A stretch of DNA of 64,000 nt from Zygnema cylindricum. Its lineage: Eukaryota; Streptophyta; Zygnematophyceae; Zygnematales; Zygnemataceae. The notes below the pieces were generated by a model. That model was not told the DNA's origin, ran no database searches, and was given only the letters and a program-made list of their open reading frames with translations. The stretch is from NCBI GenBank assembly GCA_037447655.1, contig JBBHKE010002877.1, positions 426,552 through 490,551 on the forward strand. The letters run 5' to 3'. Position 1 is the stretch's first letter; every line of letters begins with the position of its first letter. Shown one piece after another: positions 45,141 through 57,291 of this stretch. A program made the translations under genes and the position numbers.

Positions 45141-48100
45141 TCACCATCCTTCTAGATTCTTCCGCAACCAACCCTTGTTCACACTTTCCTGGAAACTCCA
45201 ATGAGGCCAGCCTGTCCTTCCCATACGGTGTCCCCAAAAAAACCAACCAGCCTCTGCCTCTCCGTACACTTTTACTTGTACTTCCGCGAACTCCTGTACT
45301 TCCGCGTCGCTAACCTCTGGACGACCGTTAAATCCCAACGACCATTCGCCGACAAGTACCATTCTGCCGGCCGCCTGCAAATCCTCGATTTGCGCCTTCT
45401 TTACGCGATTCACGTAGTCGATACTTTCCGACGCCGGCCGATCTTTAAAATTAGGGTTGAACGCAAGATATGAATGGATCTCCAAAATGACGTTAGTATA
45501 TCGTGCATCGCCCATAAAATGTTTTAATTCGCCGGCTAATCCGCGGTATCTAGGAGAGATACCCACGAATGCGCAAGGAGAATGCTTCCGTACGATCTCG
45601 TACGCTTTTGCGTAGTACTCTCTCAGAGCATCCATGGGAACGTGGTTTACGATATTCTCGCTCAACAAGCTGATTCCCAAGAAGTTGTGTCTTCCGGTAT
45701 ACCTGCACAAAATGTAGTGTGGGTTACTTGCTTGCTTGTTCAAGGAAAACACACCTACTAGAACAACTTGTATCCTACCATGAAGGTGGCAACTCCAGTA
45801 AATTAAGGAATACACAAGGAAGAAGGATAGAAACCATCCATCCACCACAACAAACATGGTATTTGAGCGTAGCATACAAACGGTGTTAAAAAGGTACACT
45901 ACCACCACCACTACTACACCGTGAATCGCTATTAGTGTTAATGTTTTTTTAGTCGCTTCAAACATCTTTTCTCCCGTACACACTTGTCGGATAGTGGATC
46001 TGATGGTTGCGATTGAAAGGTAAGATTCTCAGCTTCCAAACGGCAATCTCAAATTGAAAACCCAACAAGTGTACGGAGAACAGATGTTTTAAGTGGCGAA
46101 AAAAATATTAACACTAATAGCGATTCACGGTGTAGTGTTCAAAACACTTTCGGCCATGGCTTTTGTTTTTCCAAAATTCACAAAAGTGTTACTAACACTA
46201 TCCAAGGAGTGGAACTACAAGTCGCCACGTATCTCCATGTTAAATTAGTGTTATCCATTCTAATTCCGCATTTACACTATTAATTCATTTCCACTAATGG
46301 CGATGGGCAATGTAATATAGCCATGGAAATGCTTGTTGGTTTCTTGTTTATTGCCAATGATCGATTTACAATCGTAAAAGAATGCAATGAACAATATTGG
46401 CAATAAACTCTGTTATTGCCAACTGCTCCACAAGTCAAGCTACTACTATGGTCCACCCAATTGGATGCCTAAAACTTTGGTTTCGTGTGAGTGGCCTTGG
46501 TTCGAAGTTATTTACAACCCGCACTATTTCGTGTAGCTCCCAAATAGAGAGGACCACATGAAACTACATCAATGAAATTAAAATGTTTTTAAGTTGAACA
46601 TGAGTTGTTTTCATTGGTACAATTTGACGTTAATGGCTGTAAACATTAAGCCATATTGACGAGAGTGAACATTCTATTCTGTGGCTTATAGATTACGATG
46701 AATTATGAAAATTCAATCAACTAGAATGTAGTTGAATATTGATTGTACAATCGCGGCATATAAACATTGTTGGACCCGCTTGCGAAATTCGATACGTGCG
46801 GCAAAAAGGGTCTGCGATATTCGATAGTATCACATAAAACGTACTTTCCCAATGCTTTTGGTGAAAAACTACATTTATCATGTCATTTTTTCCCGCGTGT
46901 GCTTGGGAACTGTGTAACGGTAAAAGAAAAAACATTTTGCTGGTGAAAGGTCAATTCAAGGTACAATTACTTTGAAAATCACCGTACCTTGGCTTCTGAC
47001 AAGCTGTCAACAAAAACTTTACGATATCCTTCCTACTTTCATTCAGTTTGTAGTGATCATGGTCTGACCGCAAAGTGACGTGTGCTGCCCATTTCACCAA
47101 AATTGTACCTTGTATGGCAGGAATATCGCGATGCACGATGCGCTATACCGCAAAAATTGGGGACGAGCAACAATACAATGGTGTACGGATATTGTACGCG
47201 ATATATCATGCTTTGGGACACTACGATCAGCAACACTACATATTAATCAACATTAACCATTAACATGTTAGAAATATCACCAGAAGGGTGGATCCATCTC
47301 CATGATACCCCTCGCAAATAATGTGGTGTGGGCCACACTACCACTGAGCCTACATTTAAGTTCAAGACCGGAATGCAACCGGTAACACTTATTCAGCAAA
47401 ATCTACGCAAAGACTTATGTCACTCAACTTTGAAATACCTATCACGGGGAAAAATGAGCTGGAATACACTGTTAACTCACAATGTAGTTACACTACGTTT
47501 TGAGTATCCTTGAAAAAAGTCTTACGCGTTTTCACAAAAAATGAGTAAGTTAAATAAAAATATAACATCAGCCCGGCTATTTCTTTAACACGCAGGTCAG
47601 ATTTGACGATATGTTTCTGTAGTAGTTTGCAATTTCATATTATCGCAATATCAAATTGAAAGCAACAGTTAGAGCCTTCAAAGCAGCGTCCTCCGAATAA
47701 TTTGTACGAGTTGACGACTTTGGCGGCAAATTTTCAAACTGAAAACGGTGACTGACGGTACAGGAGTGGATGCTAGGGACACTCCAAAAGGACTAAGTAT
47801 TTGAGGTGACGTTCATTTTAAAGCTCTATTTACTAAGTCTGGTCTCCAGAAATCCCAAAACCGACCACAAATTTAATCTTTTCAAGGGTTTTATTGGAAA
47901 TTTATGTACTTCCGGTTAAGTTAAACACTAAAAATAAGTTCGTTTACCAAGCCAAACTGACCCCAGTGAAATATGAAGAAACATCCCATGAAAGCCGATA
48001 TCCTACACCCAAAGCCGCCAAACAAAGTCCAAAACAAACCACAACAAAAAACCGAACTCACTCCACAAAAAACCAATCACAACTGCTCACCTTGCCGCCA

Positions 48101-50908
48101 TCCAATCGACTGCGTCCAACATCCTCGCCATCACCTCCTTCGTATTTCCCGCGTTATCCTGATCCGGACCCGCGTGAAGCGCCAAAAAAACTCCGATATG
48201 AACTGCATCTGCCATATCAAAAGCCCTATCCAAAACCTCAATATGTTCCTGAAGTCCCTCCCACTCCTTAAGAGAGCCTCCACCTTCCGGAAGCCACCAA
48301 CCGACGGGGATCCGTACGGCGTTGACTCCATGGCTGGCTAGGAAGCGGAAATCGGAGGGAGTGACAAAGTCACGATAGTGACGCTGGAGGAGCTGGGAAG
48401 ATTCGGGGTCAGTGGACTCTTGGGATTCGGCGCGGTGGACTTTGGGGAGGCCACGTGGCGTGCCCTCAGGAGCCAGATCAGGGGTTATCCAGGATTCAAG
48501 GATGAGCCAACCGCCGAGGTTGACGCCGCGCCAGGCTTCCACCAGGCTGACTTCGACCACGGAGAAGCTGGAGAGGAAGAGGAGAGGGAGAGGTAGAGAG
48601 GAAGAAGGAGAGAGGGAGAGAGAGGGTTAGGGAGGGAGATAGAGAGCCAGTATGAATGTGTATGTGCATGCCACGTGTCAGTGTGCGTGCGCGAAGTGGC
48701 AATTTAGATGCGTGTCACATGCCAACATAGATGAATGTCACACCCCAATATAGATGAACACAACATGTCAATGTAGATACGTCCCAACGTAGATGAACAC
48801 AACATGGCAATGTAGATACATCCCAACATAGGTGTCACCTCCCCCTTGTCTCACCTCTCCCACGTGGATGGTGACTCAGCGTAGACCTCGATGGAGCCGT
48901 GGTCGGTGCAGCTCACAAACTTGCCGCTGGAGGTGCGCAGCTGGACCAGGGGGCCGAGACCGCCGGAGAGCTGGGGAGGAGGGAGAGAGAGGAAGAGCGA
49001 GGGAGGAGGGGGGGAGGGGGAGGGAGAGGGAGGGGGGGAGAAAGGGGGAAGAGGGGGAGAGAGGGAGAAAGAAACGTTTTTGAGAAAATTTAAAGACTTT
49101 TAAGGTCTTAATTATTCCTTAATATTTTGATTTTGGTTCAGTTTTTTTTAAATTGACTGCGTATTTTCTTAAAGAAAAAGAAAAAGAGAAAGAAAAAGAC
49201 AGGCATGATTTTAGTACACTTACATATTTTTTTTTCATTGTACGTGATTTACAATATTTTAAAACACAAAAATGCATTTTAAACACTATTAAAAAGGCCC
49301 TTTTTCACTATGAATCAAAAAGGTGAATCAAAATACACACTATTGAAATCGATAATACTAATTTAGTCCTGTGATTAGTTTTACAAAAACCCTTCAAAAA
49401 AAATTGTTAATGACGCTACTTGAATCGTGCGTTATCAATTAATTTACTTTAATTTAGTACATAAGATACTAAGCGTTCATTAATTTAATCCAAAATCATA
49501 AAATAAAAAACCATAACTCAATGACTAAAGAATTATGACAAACCTCAAAAAAAAACTTCTTTTATGGCCCATTTTGTGCCCCAAATATACCCCATTCTGT
49601 ATTTTGTCCCTTATAAAGTCCTCATTACTTCCACAAGTTGTATCCCAATGTATCATATGTATGTCTGATAAAAAAAATAGTTTCTTGTAAGTCAAAAAAA
49701 AAATAAGACATTTGCTTTGTTGACTAAAAAATTTAAATGTTTGGAAAACTGCTATATTCAGCTTTCAAAAAAGAAAATAGACAAACAAACAAAAAGCAAA
49801 TTTTTTATGAAGTTTTAAACCGGCAAAAATCAAGCATGCAAAAATTCCAAAACATCCACTGAAAGTTAATTATTACATATATTTCTGTTTTAATCATAAC
49901 ACTTTTCACTTTTTTCTCTTGAAAAAAAACAAAAAGAGGAAAAGAGGAAAAAAGGAAAAAAGAAGTTTCAAGCTAGATAAACAATTACGAATCGCTTCCA
50001 TGTAAAATTTCAGTTCCCTTTTTTCACTCCCTTTGACTTAATCTTCTTATTCATCAGAAAATCAGAAAAATTTCCAAACAAAAATTCCAAATAAAAATCC
50101 CCAAAAAAAAAATCCCAAAATTAAAATATCGGAAAAAAATTCCCAAAAAAAAATCCCAAACAAAAATTCCTAAAAACAAAACTTCCCCACATAAAAACTT
50201 CCCCCCTCCCCACCTCCTTCAAGACAAACTCCGTTGCTGACGTGGCACTCGTCTCGTCCGTCCTGAGCGTGCCGTCCTCGCTGGCCGTCACGTAGGCGCC
50301 ACCTGGCATCCTCAGCCGCACGGACGCCTCCCCCGACCGCTCCACAGTGAATGACGTGGCAGGCCTCTGCGGCTGACAGCTCAGCACGGAGGCGTTGATG
50401 CCGTCGTAGCCCCACCACGTGGCGTGCTGGGAGCCTAAAATCAATTGGTGGTGGTGGGCGTTGAAAAGGATGGGATCTTTGTCCGTTTCCATTCCATTTG
50501 AGCTCGTCAAGCGTCGGAGAGGCATCCGGGGAAAGTGGAAATGGAGAGATAAAATCCTGAAAAATCCTCGGCGAAAAAGAGTTAAATCAAGGAGAACAAA
50601 AAAAAAAAAAGGGAGGGGGGAGAGGGAGAGGGAGAGGAGCGAGAGCTTACGGTGGCTCCATCTCGGAGGGAATTGACTCGCCACGTGGACGCCATGGTTG
50701 GGCGGCCTGTACGGACAGGCAGTTGCCCCACACGTGTGGAGCAACCGACGGTGGGGCCCACTTGATATCCAGATTTGTCGTTTAGCGGAGGCATAATAAT
50801 GGAGGAGTCGGAGGAGGAGGAGAGGTAGAGGGCGACAAGGAAGACGAGAAGAACGACTCCTATTGGAGGAAGGTAGCGCCACGTGGCATTCAAAAATTTT
50901 ATCCCCAT
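45141..50908 (-). CDS. membrane-anchored GH5 glucan exo-1,3-beta-glucosidase-like protein
   Basis: Five exons, minus strand: 50908-50651, 50426-50214, 48970-48855, 48567-48091, 45702-45141; phases agree and all introns are GT-AG, giving 541 residues. Residues 15-31 (IGVVLLVFLVALYLSSS) form a signal anchor. Residues about 50-207 are fascin-like beta-trefoil sequence (VRLRMPGGAYVTASEDG, VQLRTSSGKFVSCTDHG). The GH5 domain starts at WRGVNLGGW (208-216), with GVNAVRIPVGWW at 276-287 and a His at 327 where the family has DLHAAPG. The nucleophile motif VGEW is at 472-475. The acid/base motif, normally NEP, reads SEN (369-371): Glu is kept, Asn is not. Such enzymes cleave beta-1,3-glucan in the wall. 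The start of exon 2 is the least certain boundary; exon 5 joins exon 4 perfectly as R355. Confidence 0.85.
45915..46134. mobile_element. MITE, TACACC family A, 220 bp, in GH5 intron 4
   Basis: TACACCGTGAATCGCTATTA and TAATAGCGATTCACGGTGTA are perfect complements, and the inverted match extends imperfectly for about 60 bases. TA target site. The freshest family A copy here. It falls just inside intron 4, 210 bases after the acceptor in genomic order. Confidence 0.9.
46135..46314. mobile_element. MITE, TACACC family B, left end truncated or shared, in GH5 intron 4
   Basis: Core AGTCGCCACGTATCTCCATG and right end CACTAATGGCGATGGGCAAT, then GTA. It abuts the family A copy directly, so one inserted at the end of the other. 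Confidence 0.6.
46315..48090. other. rest of GH5 intron 4
   Basis: No additional exon. Contains an inverted pair of short words around 46740-47270 (GTACAATCGCG and complements) suggesting another degraded element, not delimited. Confidence 0.35.
48572..48640 (+). repeat. GA-rich tract before the exon 4 acceptor of GH5
   Basis: GAGAGGAAG repeats on the plus strand, i.e. a pyrimidine tract on the sense strand ending at the acceptor. Confidence 0.8.
48971..49075 (+). repeat. GA-rich tract before the exon 3 acceptor of GH5
   Basis: GGGAGAGGGAGGGGG-type sequence; pyrimidine-rich on the sense strand and directly adjoining the acceptor at 48971. Confidence 0.8.
49076..50213. other. GH5 intron 2, AT-rich
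   Basis: Long A-rich runs on the plus strand and repeated TTCCCAAAAAAAA-like words at 50080-50180. No exon or element recognised. Confidence 0.4.
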
Positions 50909-52241
50909 CCGTACGATTTTATTTCTGGGGAGAACAGCGATGATTGGTTGATGCTGGGTGACGTGTCGCTTTTTTGTCGGTTAGTGGGGAGTGTGAGAGG
51001 GGGGAGGGAGGGGAATATAAAAAAGGGGAGGGGGAAAAATGAAGGGAACGACGGTTTGGGGAAGGAGATTAGAGCCGCGGATAAATAAGGGAGGAGTTTG
51101 TCGTTTGTGATCCGTACGGACGGTTGGCCCATGGTTTTTGGAGAGATCGCAGCCGTGGATTCAGCTATTCCGTACGACGATGGATGGTTTTTGTACGATG
51201 TGTACGAAAATGTATGCGTGACGGTTGGCCCGAGGCCTGGCCGGACGAATGATTGGAAGCGAAGTACGACAGACAGGTAGAGAGGCTGGGAAAAGGACAA
51301 AAAAACGGTTACCGCTGATGTAACTGCTTCGTTTATATGTACGGCGCTTTATCGCTATTGGTCGTTGTAAATTGAAGATTTGACGTCTACTGTGGCGCTC
51401 GAATCTCGGTCAAGATTGTGAAAACATATTATCGACCGTCGATTTTATATCGTACGGCCGAGATGCTATCGGGCAGATGACGACGAGCATCATATATTTT
51501 CAAAGGATTGGTTCATTATTTATTGGGGGTTTTAGCTACAGACTGGGTATAAATGGGTGTAAATATTTCGACCTACCGTAATGGAAACCTAATGATTGGA
51601 TCTGCGGCGGAGAATCTGCATGTTTGCACTGACCGCGGTCAGAAATAAAAAAACATTTTGAAGGAAAAATAATTGTAAAATAAAAAGGCGATTGTTTGTA
51701 AAATCGATACCGTATAGAACCACTTCTGTCGGCCACGAGTTTTCGGGCAGACCATAAAATACTTTTTTGTAATATTTCGTATTTGGACTTCGCGTTTTTT
51801 TTTTTTTTTTGTAGGAGATGTCAATCGTCACGCACGTGGGACTGATGTCGGTTAGGGATTTTCACTACGTCTCGTATCAAACAAAATCTTTATCGTAACC
51901 GTCCGATCTACAAAAAAAAAAAATATTATCATCTGACGGTCGTTTTTTGCTGTTACAACTATTTGTCTGACTGAGAATCGTACAAAAATGTACTGTAGCG
52001 GAGCCGAATCCTAAGCGACTCGGGACCTTTTCTTAGATCGCCTGTTTTTGGAGCATGGAAAGCCGCTCCTCTGAAGCTCAAGCCGCTTTTGGTTCGTCGC
52101 CATAACTCCGCCGCTTGTCGCCGGAGCAAACTTGTCTCTTTCGTCCATACAGTGTGGAATTTTTACATTTTATAATGCGGCTGATAGTTTGACCGACCCT
52201 CCGCCAAACGACAGTCCTTCGTTGTTTTCACTGCACTAAAC
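50909..52241. other. 5' flank of GH5; no other gene seen
   Basis: Probable promoter and 5' untranslated region of the minus-strand GH5 gene. Many TCCGTACG/CGTACGG words occur (for example 51110, 51167), a word common throughout the window's non-coding DNA. No TATA box was assigned. Confidence 0.3.
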
Positions 52242-52742
52242 CCTAGTTCAAAAGTAGGTGAAAGTAGGCCCATACAATATGTCTATTCACTCTATTGTAT
52301 GTAAAACATACAATATGACCTTAAGACCCATATTGTATTGGTCGCAAAATGAAAAAAAAAAAAAACCGGGTTGAGTTGCACATCGATCGATAGAGAATTA
52401 AACGTCATGTCTAAATTTTGAAAAACATTCGGACAATTTTTTTTTCTGTGAGTTCTGACGTATTTTTTATTTTACCTGTCAGATTTGGATGATCGGACGG
52501 TCTCCGATCAAAGTAGCGATCTAAGAAGACCACATGAAAAGCCCATAACACAACTCATCCTAGGCCGTGTCAGTTCGCTGAAAAACTTCGTCCAGCGGCG
52601 TGCGCTGTACTATGATCATACGTCAGATTCGTAGTTCGTACAAGAGTGTGCACAAACGCACACACATACAGTATGCCTACTCTACGCGAGTTTTGTGCGC
52701 CTACCAAAGGCTTACCATAAAAACGCCTACTTTTGAACTATG
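52242..52742. mobile_element. MITE, CATAGTTC family, 501 bp
   Basis: CCTAGTTCAAAAGTAGG and CCTACTTTTGAACTATG. Flanks CACTAAAC and CACTAAAT match at 7 of 8 bases. Longer than the 41951 copy and in reverse internal order. Confidence 0.85.
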
Positions 52743-52844
52743 CACTAAATGCAGCAAATCAGAAGCGTGTCCTAGGGTAAATACTAAACACTAATTACAA
52801 GGGTACAAAATACTTACGATTACTGTTCTTTGAGTAGCCAGAGT

Positions 52845-52925
52845 ACAGTACACCGTCAATCGCTATTAGAGTAAAGGAATAAATAGCGTAAAAAAAAAAT
52901 TAGTGTAATTAACACTAATCGGGAT
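52845..52925. mobile_element. TACACC-family fragment
   Basis: TACACCGTCAATCGCTATTA near 52855, then TTAGTGTAATTAACACTAAT. Only one terminus is clear. Confidence 0.4.
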
Positions 52926-53913
52926 TTTTTTTTTTTTTTTAAATATATATATACTAATTAATCCCTAACTGTAATTTGGGTTGTCCTGAATAATAAATGC
53001 CCGCCCTTTCGATGTCTACATTAATCTGTGTAGCCGTACAAAATCTGACAATTCGTACGCCGTCGCGCTGTATTAAAGTATCTACTTTTCTCTGTCTTTT
53101 TGCCCTAAAATTCAAGGAACTTTGGAAAAAACTTTAACAGTACGAGAAAATTATGTTTACCAAATTAAAGTATACGTCAATTCATACTTTGGATGTACGA
53201 CGTGTTTGTCGTCATGTGAATGCATTTTGGCGTTTTCCCCTTTTCGACCCCCGGGCAAGAGAATCCAGCCCAAAAAAAAACTTAAACCAAAATCACCTCG
53301 AGGAGGTGATTTTAGTTCAAGTACCGCCCAAACAGCGAATGAAAAATGACCCACGCACGCGCCACAAGAATGTGAAAATTTTAGGACGAGGGAGAGTCCT
53401 CGCTATTTTTCTCCGTGCCCGTCAGGCGCATGTACGGAAAAAATCTGCAGGGGTCTCGGACCTCCACTTTCATTCATGGGGTCCTTTGCAAAATTTTGCG
53501 TCGTCTTCGCCTCTCCCCTCTCCCTCTCACACTATCGCTTTTATCTCACACTATGTAGAATGAGACACGGCAATATTGGTATAAAATGAAAGATATTTTA
53601 AAAATATTATTTTTGACAATTTTAGGTTTTTTTTTAATGGCAAGTCGAGCGAGAAAAGTAGAAAAAACGAAATCTGAAAACCATGGCAGAAAGTTATTGA
53701 ATTAGTGACGCCGACGTTGTCACAGGTGAGCGTGACGTCACAATATCACCAAACCCTAAACATCTACGATTTCACAAAAATCTAGACGTCCACCACTGTC
53801 GTTGTTTTTGTTGGCGTCACTAATCCTCGGAAGTTTCGTAGTCGCCTTCAATCGTCACAAGTTGTACCTACGTCCACAACCGTCACATTCTAAAGTTCCG
53901 ATTTCATTTTCGC

Positions 53914-54370
53914 CATAGTTTAAAAGTAGGCGTTTTTTGGTTGGCCTTTTGTAGGCCGCCTTTAGCGTAAGTTGTGTTACGGGCTTTCCATGTGATCTTC
54001 TTAGATCGCTACTTTCATCAGCGACCGTCCGATCGTCCGAATCTGACGATAGTCCTATCGCAAGTTGTGTTATAGGCTTTTCATGTGATCTTCTTAGATC
54101 GTTACTTTCATCAACGACCGTCAGATCGTCCGAATCTGACGGTTTAAATAAAAAGTCGCTCAAAACTCACAGAAAAAGATTTTTTTGTCCAATTTTTTTT
54201 TCAAATTTAGACATGACGTTTAATTCTCTATCGATCCATGTGCAACTCAACCCTGTTACTATTTTATTTCATTTTGCGGCCAATACAATATGGGTCTTAA
54301 GGCCATATTGTATGTTTTGCATACAATAGGCATATTGTATGGGCGTACGGTCACCTACTTTTGAACTATG
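53914..54370. mobile_element. MITE, CATAGTTC family, 457 bp, perfect 8-bp target duplication
   Basis: CATAGTTTAAAAGTAGG and CCTACTTTTGAACTATG. ATTTTCGC on both sides (53906-53913, 54371-54378). Contains an internal duplication of the TTCTTAGATCG..TTTCATCA..CGACCGTC block (53997 and 54091). Confidence 0.9.
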
Positions 54371-54378
54371 ATTTTCGC

Positions 54379-55250
54379 ACATAGGGACGCTCTTCAAAGT
54401 AGTACGGAGAATCCTTACTACAGTCCAAAATACTTTATCAAAGTACCGATTACATGGGGAGGTACCCTAATTGCTTTCGCGGTACTTTTCCGTACGAGAC
54501 GTCATTGAAAGGCGCAAACAGCCAAACATGGCTAACCGCTGGTTTCGCGGCGCAAAACCTTCCGTACGAGATCTGACGCTGGATTTCCCGCATTTCCCGC
54601 ATGTGAACCTACCCTATACGCTGCACACCGGTGGCATGTACGGCAGGGTAGTCCGGCACCTCGATGGCCTCGTTTCGTACTTTTGTCCACTCTGCGTCAG
54701 TCTTCTGGTACGGCCTGCTCCTGATGACGATCCAAATTACAGTACTGCAGTACAGTTATGTACTGTACTGTAGTCGTCATATTCTGTCCGTTTGAGCCGG
54801 AAATACCGGCGACAAAGACACCAAAGCCGTACTGTACTTTGGTCTCTTTGTCGCAAAACATAAAAGAGAAGTCATGCACTTGTCTTCTTGCGCGGTCACA
54901 AGCTTCACGCGTGCGGTACGGTACGATACCTGCCTCCAATAGAATCTGCATCAAGATCGGAGGACTTGTCGGTCAAACTCGGACCGTATAGCAACACGTG
55001 ACGACATGCAACTATATTACCCGACAAAACTCAATGATTGTGATAGCCGCGAAAAATCAAGCGAGCCAATGGTTTTTGACGCGTACAAATTTTGGGAAAG
55101 AATAAATTCTAAAAGATTCAAAATTCACAAAAAAACCTTAAAAGTTTTGAGAAACGAATTTCGGCGTCAAATTTGTTATCTGATTCGTCCAAATCCAGCA
55201 ATCTATCCAGAAACACTTTTTGAGACGCGTAAAACCACCTTAAAAACATA
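54379..55250. other. no gene recognised
   Basis: Rich in GTACGG/CCGTAC and CAGTACTG palindromes (54740-54770). Short ORFs of about 80-100 codons have no recognisable motif. Confidence 0.3.
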
Positions 55251-55254
55251 ATTA

Positions 55255-55941
55255 GGGTAACCCTCCATCAGGCGCCGACAGTAATCGTACGGAAACGTTT
55301 ACTGGCAGTAATACTTCGTTCACTACAGTACTGTACTTCACTTCTCCATCAGGTCGTGTCACCAATGGAATCTATCGCGTACGTGCTTTCTCTCAATTGG
55401 ACGCACGTAGGTTCATGTTTTGACGACGAGCAGTCAAAGATTCCAAAAGCACAATATCTTGTATCCGTACATCTAGCCGCAAAATTAAATTAGGTGACTG
55501 TACAATTTGTACGTTCGTGTTTTGTATTTTCGTAACTTTTTTGTCGTTCGTGTTTCGTCGTGGCGCCATAAATTCCGGATGTCAGCGGATCGTGGAGGAG
55601 GCGTCAAGACACATTCTTCAAACAAAGATTTTTTTTGGTGGTTTTCGTTGGATTTGATTCCCACCTGTCCGAACGCGCGCGGCCCGTACGTGACTTTTCC
55701 ACGCATAAAGGAGGAGAGTAATTAATCACTGGACGACGTGACCGCTTGCTTCGAAAACAAGTAATCGGACGGTCGACGTTGTCGCCCAGAAGTTTGGAGA
55801 ATTTTGACGCGCCGACAGTAATCATGTTTAAAAAAAAATAAAAAAAATCAGTACGTCTCTGTACGGAAATGAGTTGGATCTGTACGAAAGTACATTTTTC
55901 CCAGTAAAGAACCCTACTTTTCGCCTGATGGAGGTTCACCC
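55255..55941. mobile_element. PIF/Harbinger-like MITE, 687 bp, TTA target duplication
   Basis: GGGTAACCCTCCATCAGGCG and CGCCTGATGGAGGTTCACCC, with TTA at 55252-55254 and 55942-55944. Inverted relative to the copy at 38171 and similar over its full length. Confidence 0.92.
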
Positions 55942-56055
55942 TTAATCTCAAATGTTTATGTTTTTCTCGTCTTTCCTCTCTTTTTTGCTGCATTTGGCCA
56001 CGCGGCAATCTCCAAATGGTTGAATGACCGATTCATTCCATGCGCCATAAAATAA

Positions 56056-56792
56056 AGGTAACATTCCATTCGGTGGTCCCAGTAAATGTACGGACAGGTC
56101 TACTGACAGCGTTTACTGGAAGTCCGCTCCATTATGTCGGGCCAGTAACAAACCTTCCTCAATTATGATTGGCGCCGCATAAGTTAGAGTCCAGATTCTA
56201 AAAATCTTAAAAAAGTCTACAAACAGAATATCTCTACGGAATATTTGTACGACCGGAGGTAGTTAATGATTCGTACATAAAGTTTTCGGCCAGATTTCGA
56301 TTTTGAAAATGGAAATCTAAATTTCGAAACAGAATTGCAAAAGGACGAGGCAAACTTTGAAGGTCGCGGCAAACTTTGAATGTCGGTGGATGTCAGACGG
56401 AGCGTGCGAGGATATTTTCAACCTGACGTGCATTCAGCGTGGCAAGCCTGTGCGACGTGCACGCCTTTGATCGCTTGTTCAAAGTAGATATTATTTTGCT
56501 TTTTCACGTGTACCAATGGTAATGAATGGCAATCATCCACTGGGCCCCAACTCTCCTCGCGAGGAGAGTTGGGGCCCACTGGATGATGTGCGCGATAGCT
56601 TCGCGGATCTCAAAAAATGAAACATCCAACGGTCAAGAATTACGCCTACATCATTGGAGCTTCCCGACAGCTTTCCAGTAAGGATGTTTCGTGTGAAAAC
56701 AAAAAAATTAGGGTACGGATATGTACGGCAATGTATGAAAACGTACGGTATCCCGTAACGAACCCCACTTTTCGTCTAATGGAATGTTACCC
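56056..56792. mobile_element. PIF/Harbinger-like MITE, 737 bp, TAA target duplication
   Basis: AGGTAACATTCCATT and AATGGAATGTTACCC ends, TAA at 56053-56055 and 56793-56795. An internal perfect hairpin CCAACTCTCC/GGAGAGTTGG lies at 56549-56575. Related to, but distinct from, the 38171 family. Confidence 0.75.
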
Positions 56793-57073
56793 TAAGCTCA
56801 TCTACAGTACTGTAGCTTTACGACAATTTGGACAAAAAAGTGCTTTGATTGGAGCCGAGCCCTTAGAAGCCGGGAGGTACTGTACCGTACTGTAAAGTCA
56901 GCTTTTGTCAATCGGCTTTTTATCCTGTTTTTGTTTACAAATTTTTCAACTTGCCCAAATTAATGAAATTATGATCAATTTGACCTGGTTCTGAATTATA
57001 GTCGTCCAGACTGATTTTAATGAGGGTCCGAAGTGCAAAAGGTTACATTCAACACTATATTTTCAAGCCTATG

Positions 57074-57291
57074 TACACGGCTAATCGTTATTGGTGTGCC
57101 TTTTTCGCCATTTAAAACATCTTTTCTCCGTGCACACCTGTTGGATTGACAATTAGGTGGTTGCTATTGGAAGGCAAGATTTTCACCTTCATATTGACGT
57201 TCTCCGATTGGCAAACGATCAAGTTTGGCACAAAGAAAAGTTGTTTTAAATGGCGTAAAAAACTTTAACACTCGAAACGATTAGCGGTGTA
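57074..57291. mobile_element. MITE, TACACC family A, 218 bp
   Basis: TACACGGCTAATCGTTATTG and CGAAACGATTAGCGGTGTA. Interior AAAACATCTTTTCTCCGTGC aligns with the 45915 copy. Confidence 0.75.

Noticed and set aside
50121-50882. 253-codon minus-strand ORF across GH5 exon 1, intron 1 and exon 2
   Set aside because: It reads exon 1 in the wrong frame and runs through an intron with clear GTAAGC donor; only its fascin-like part (exon 2) is coding.
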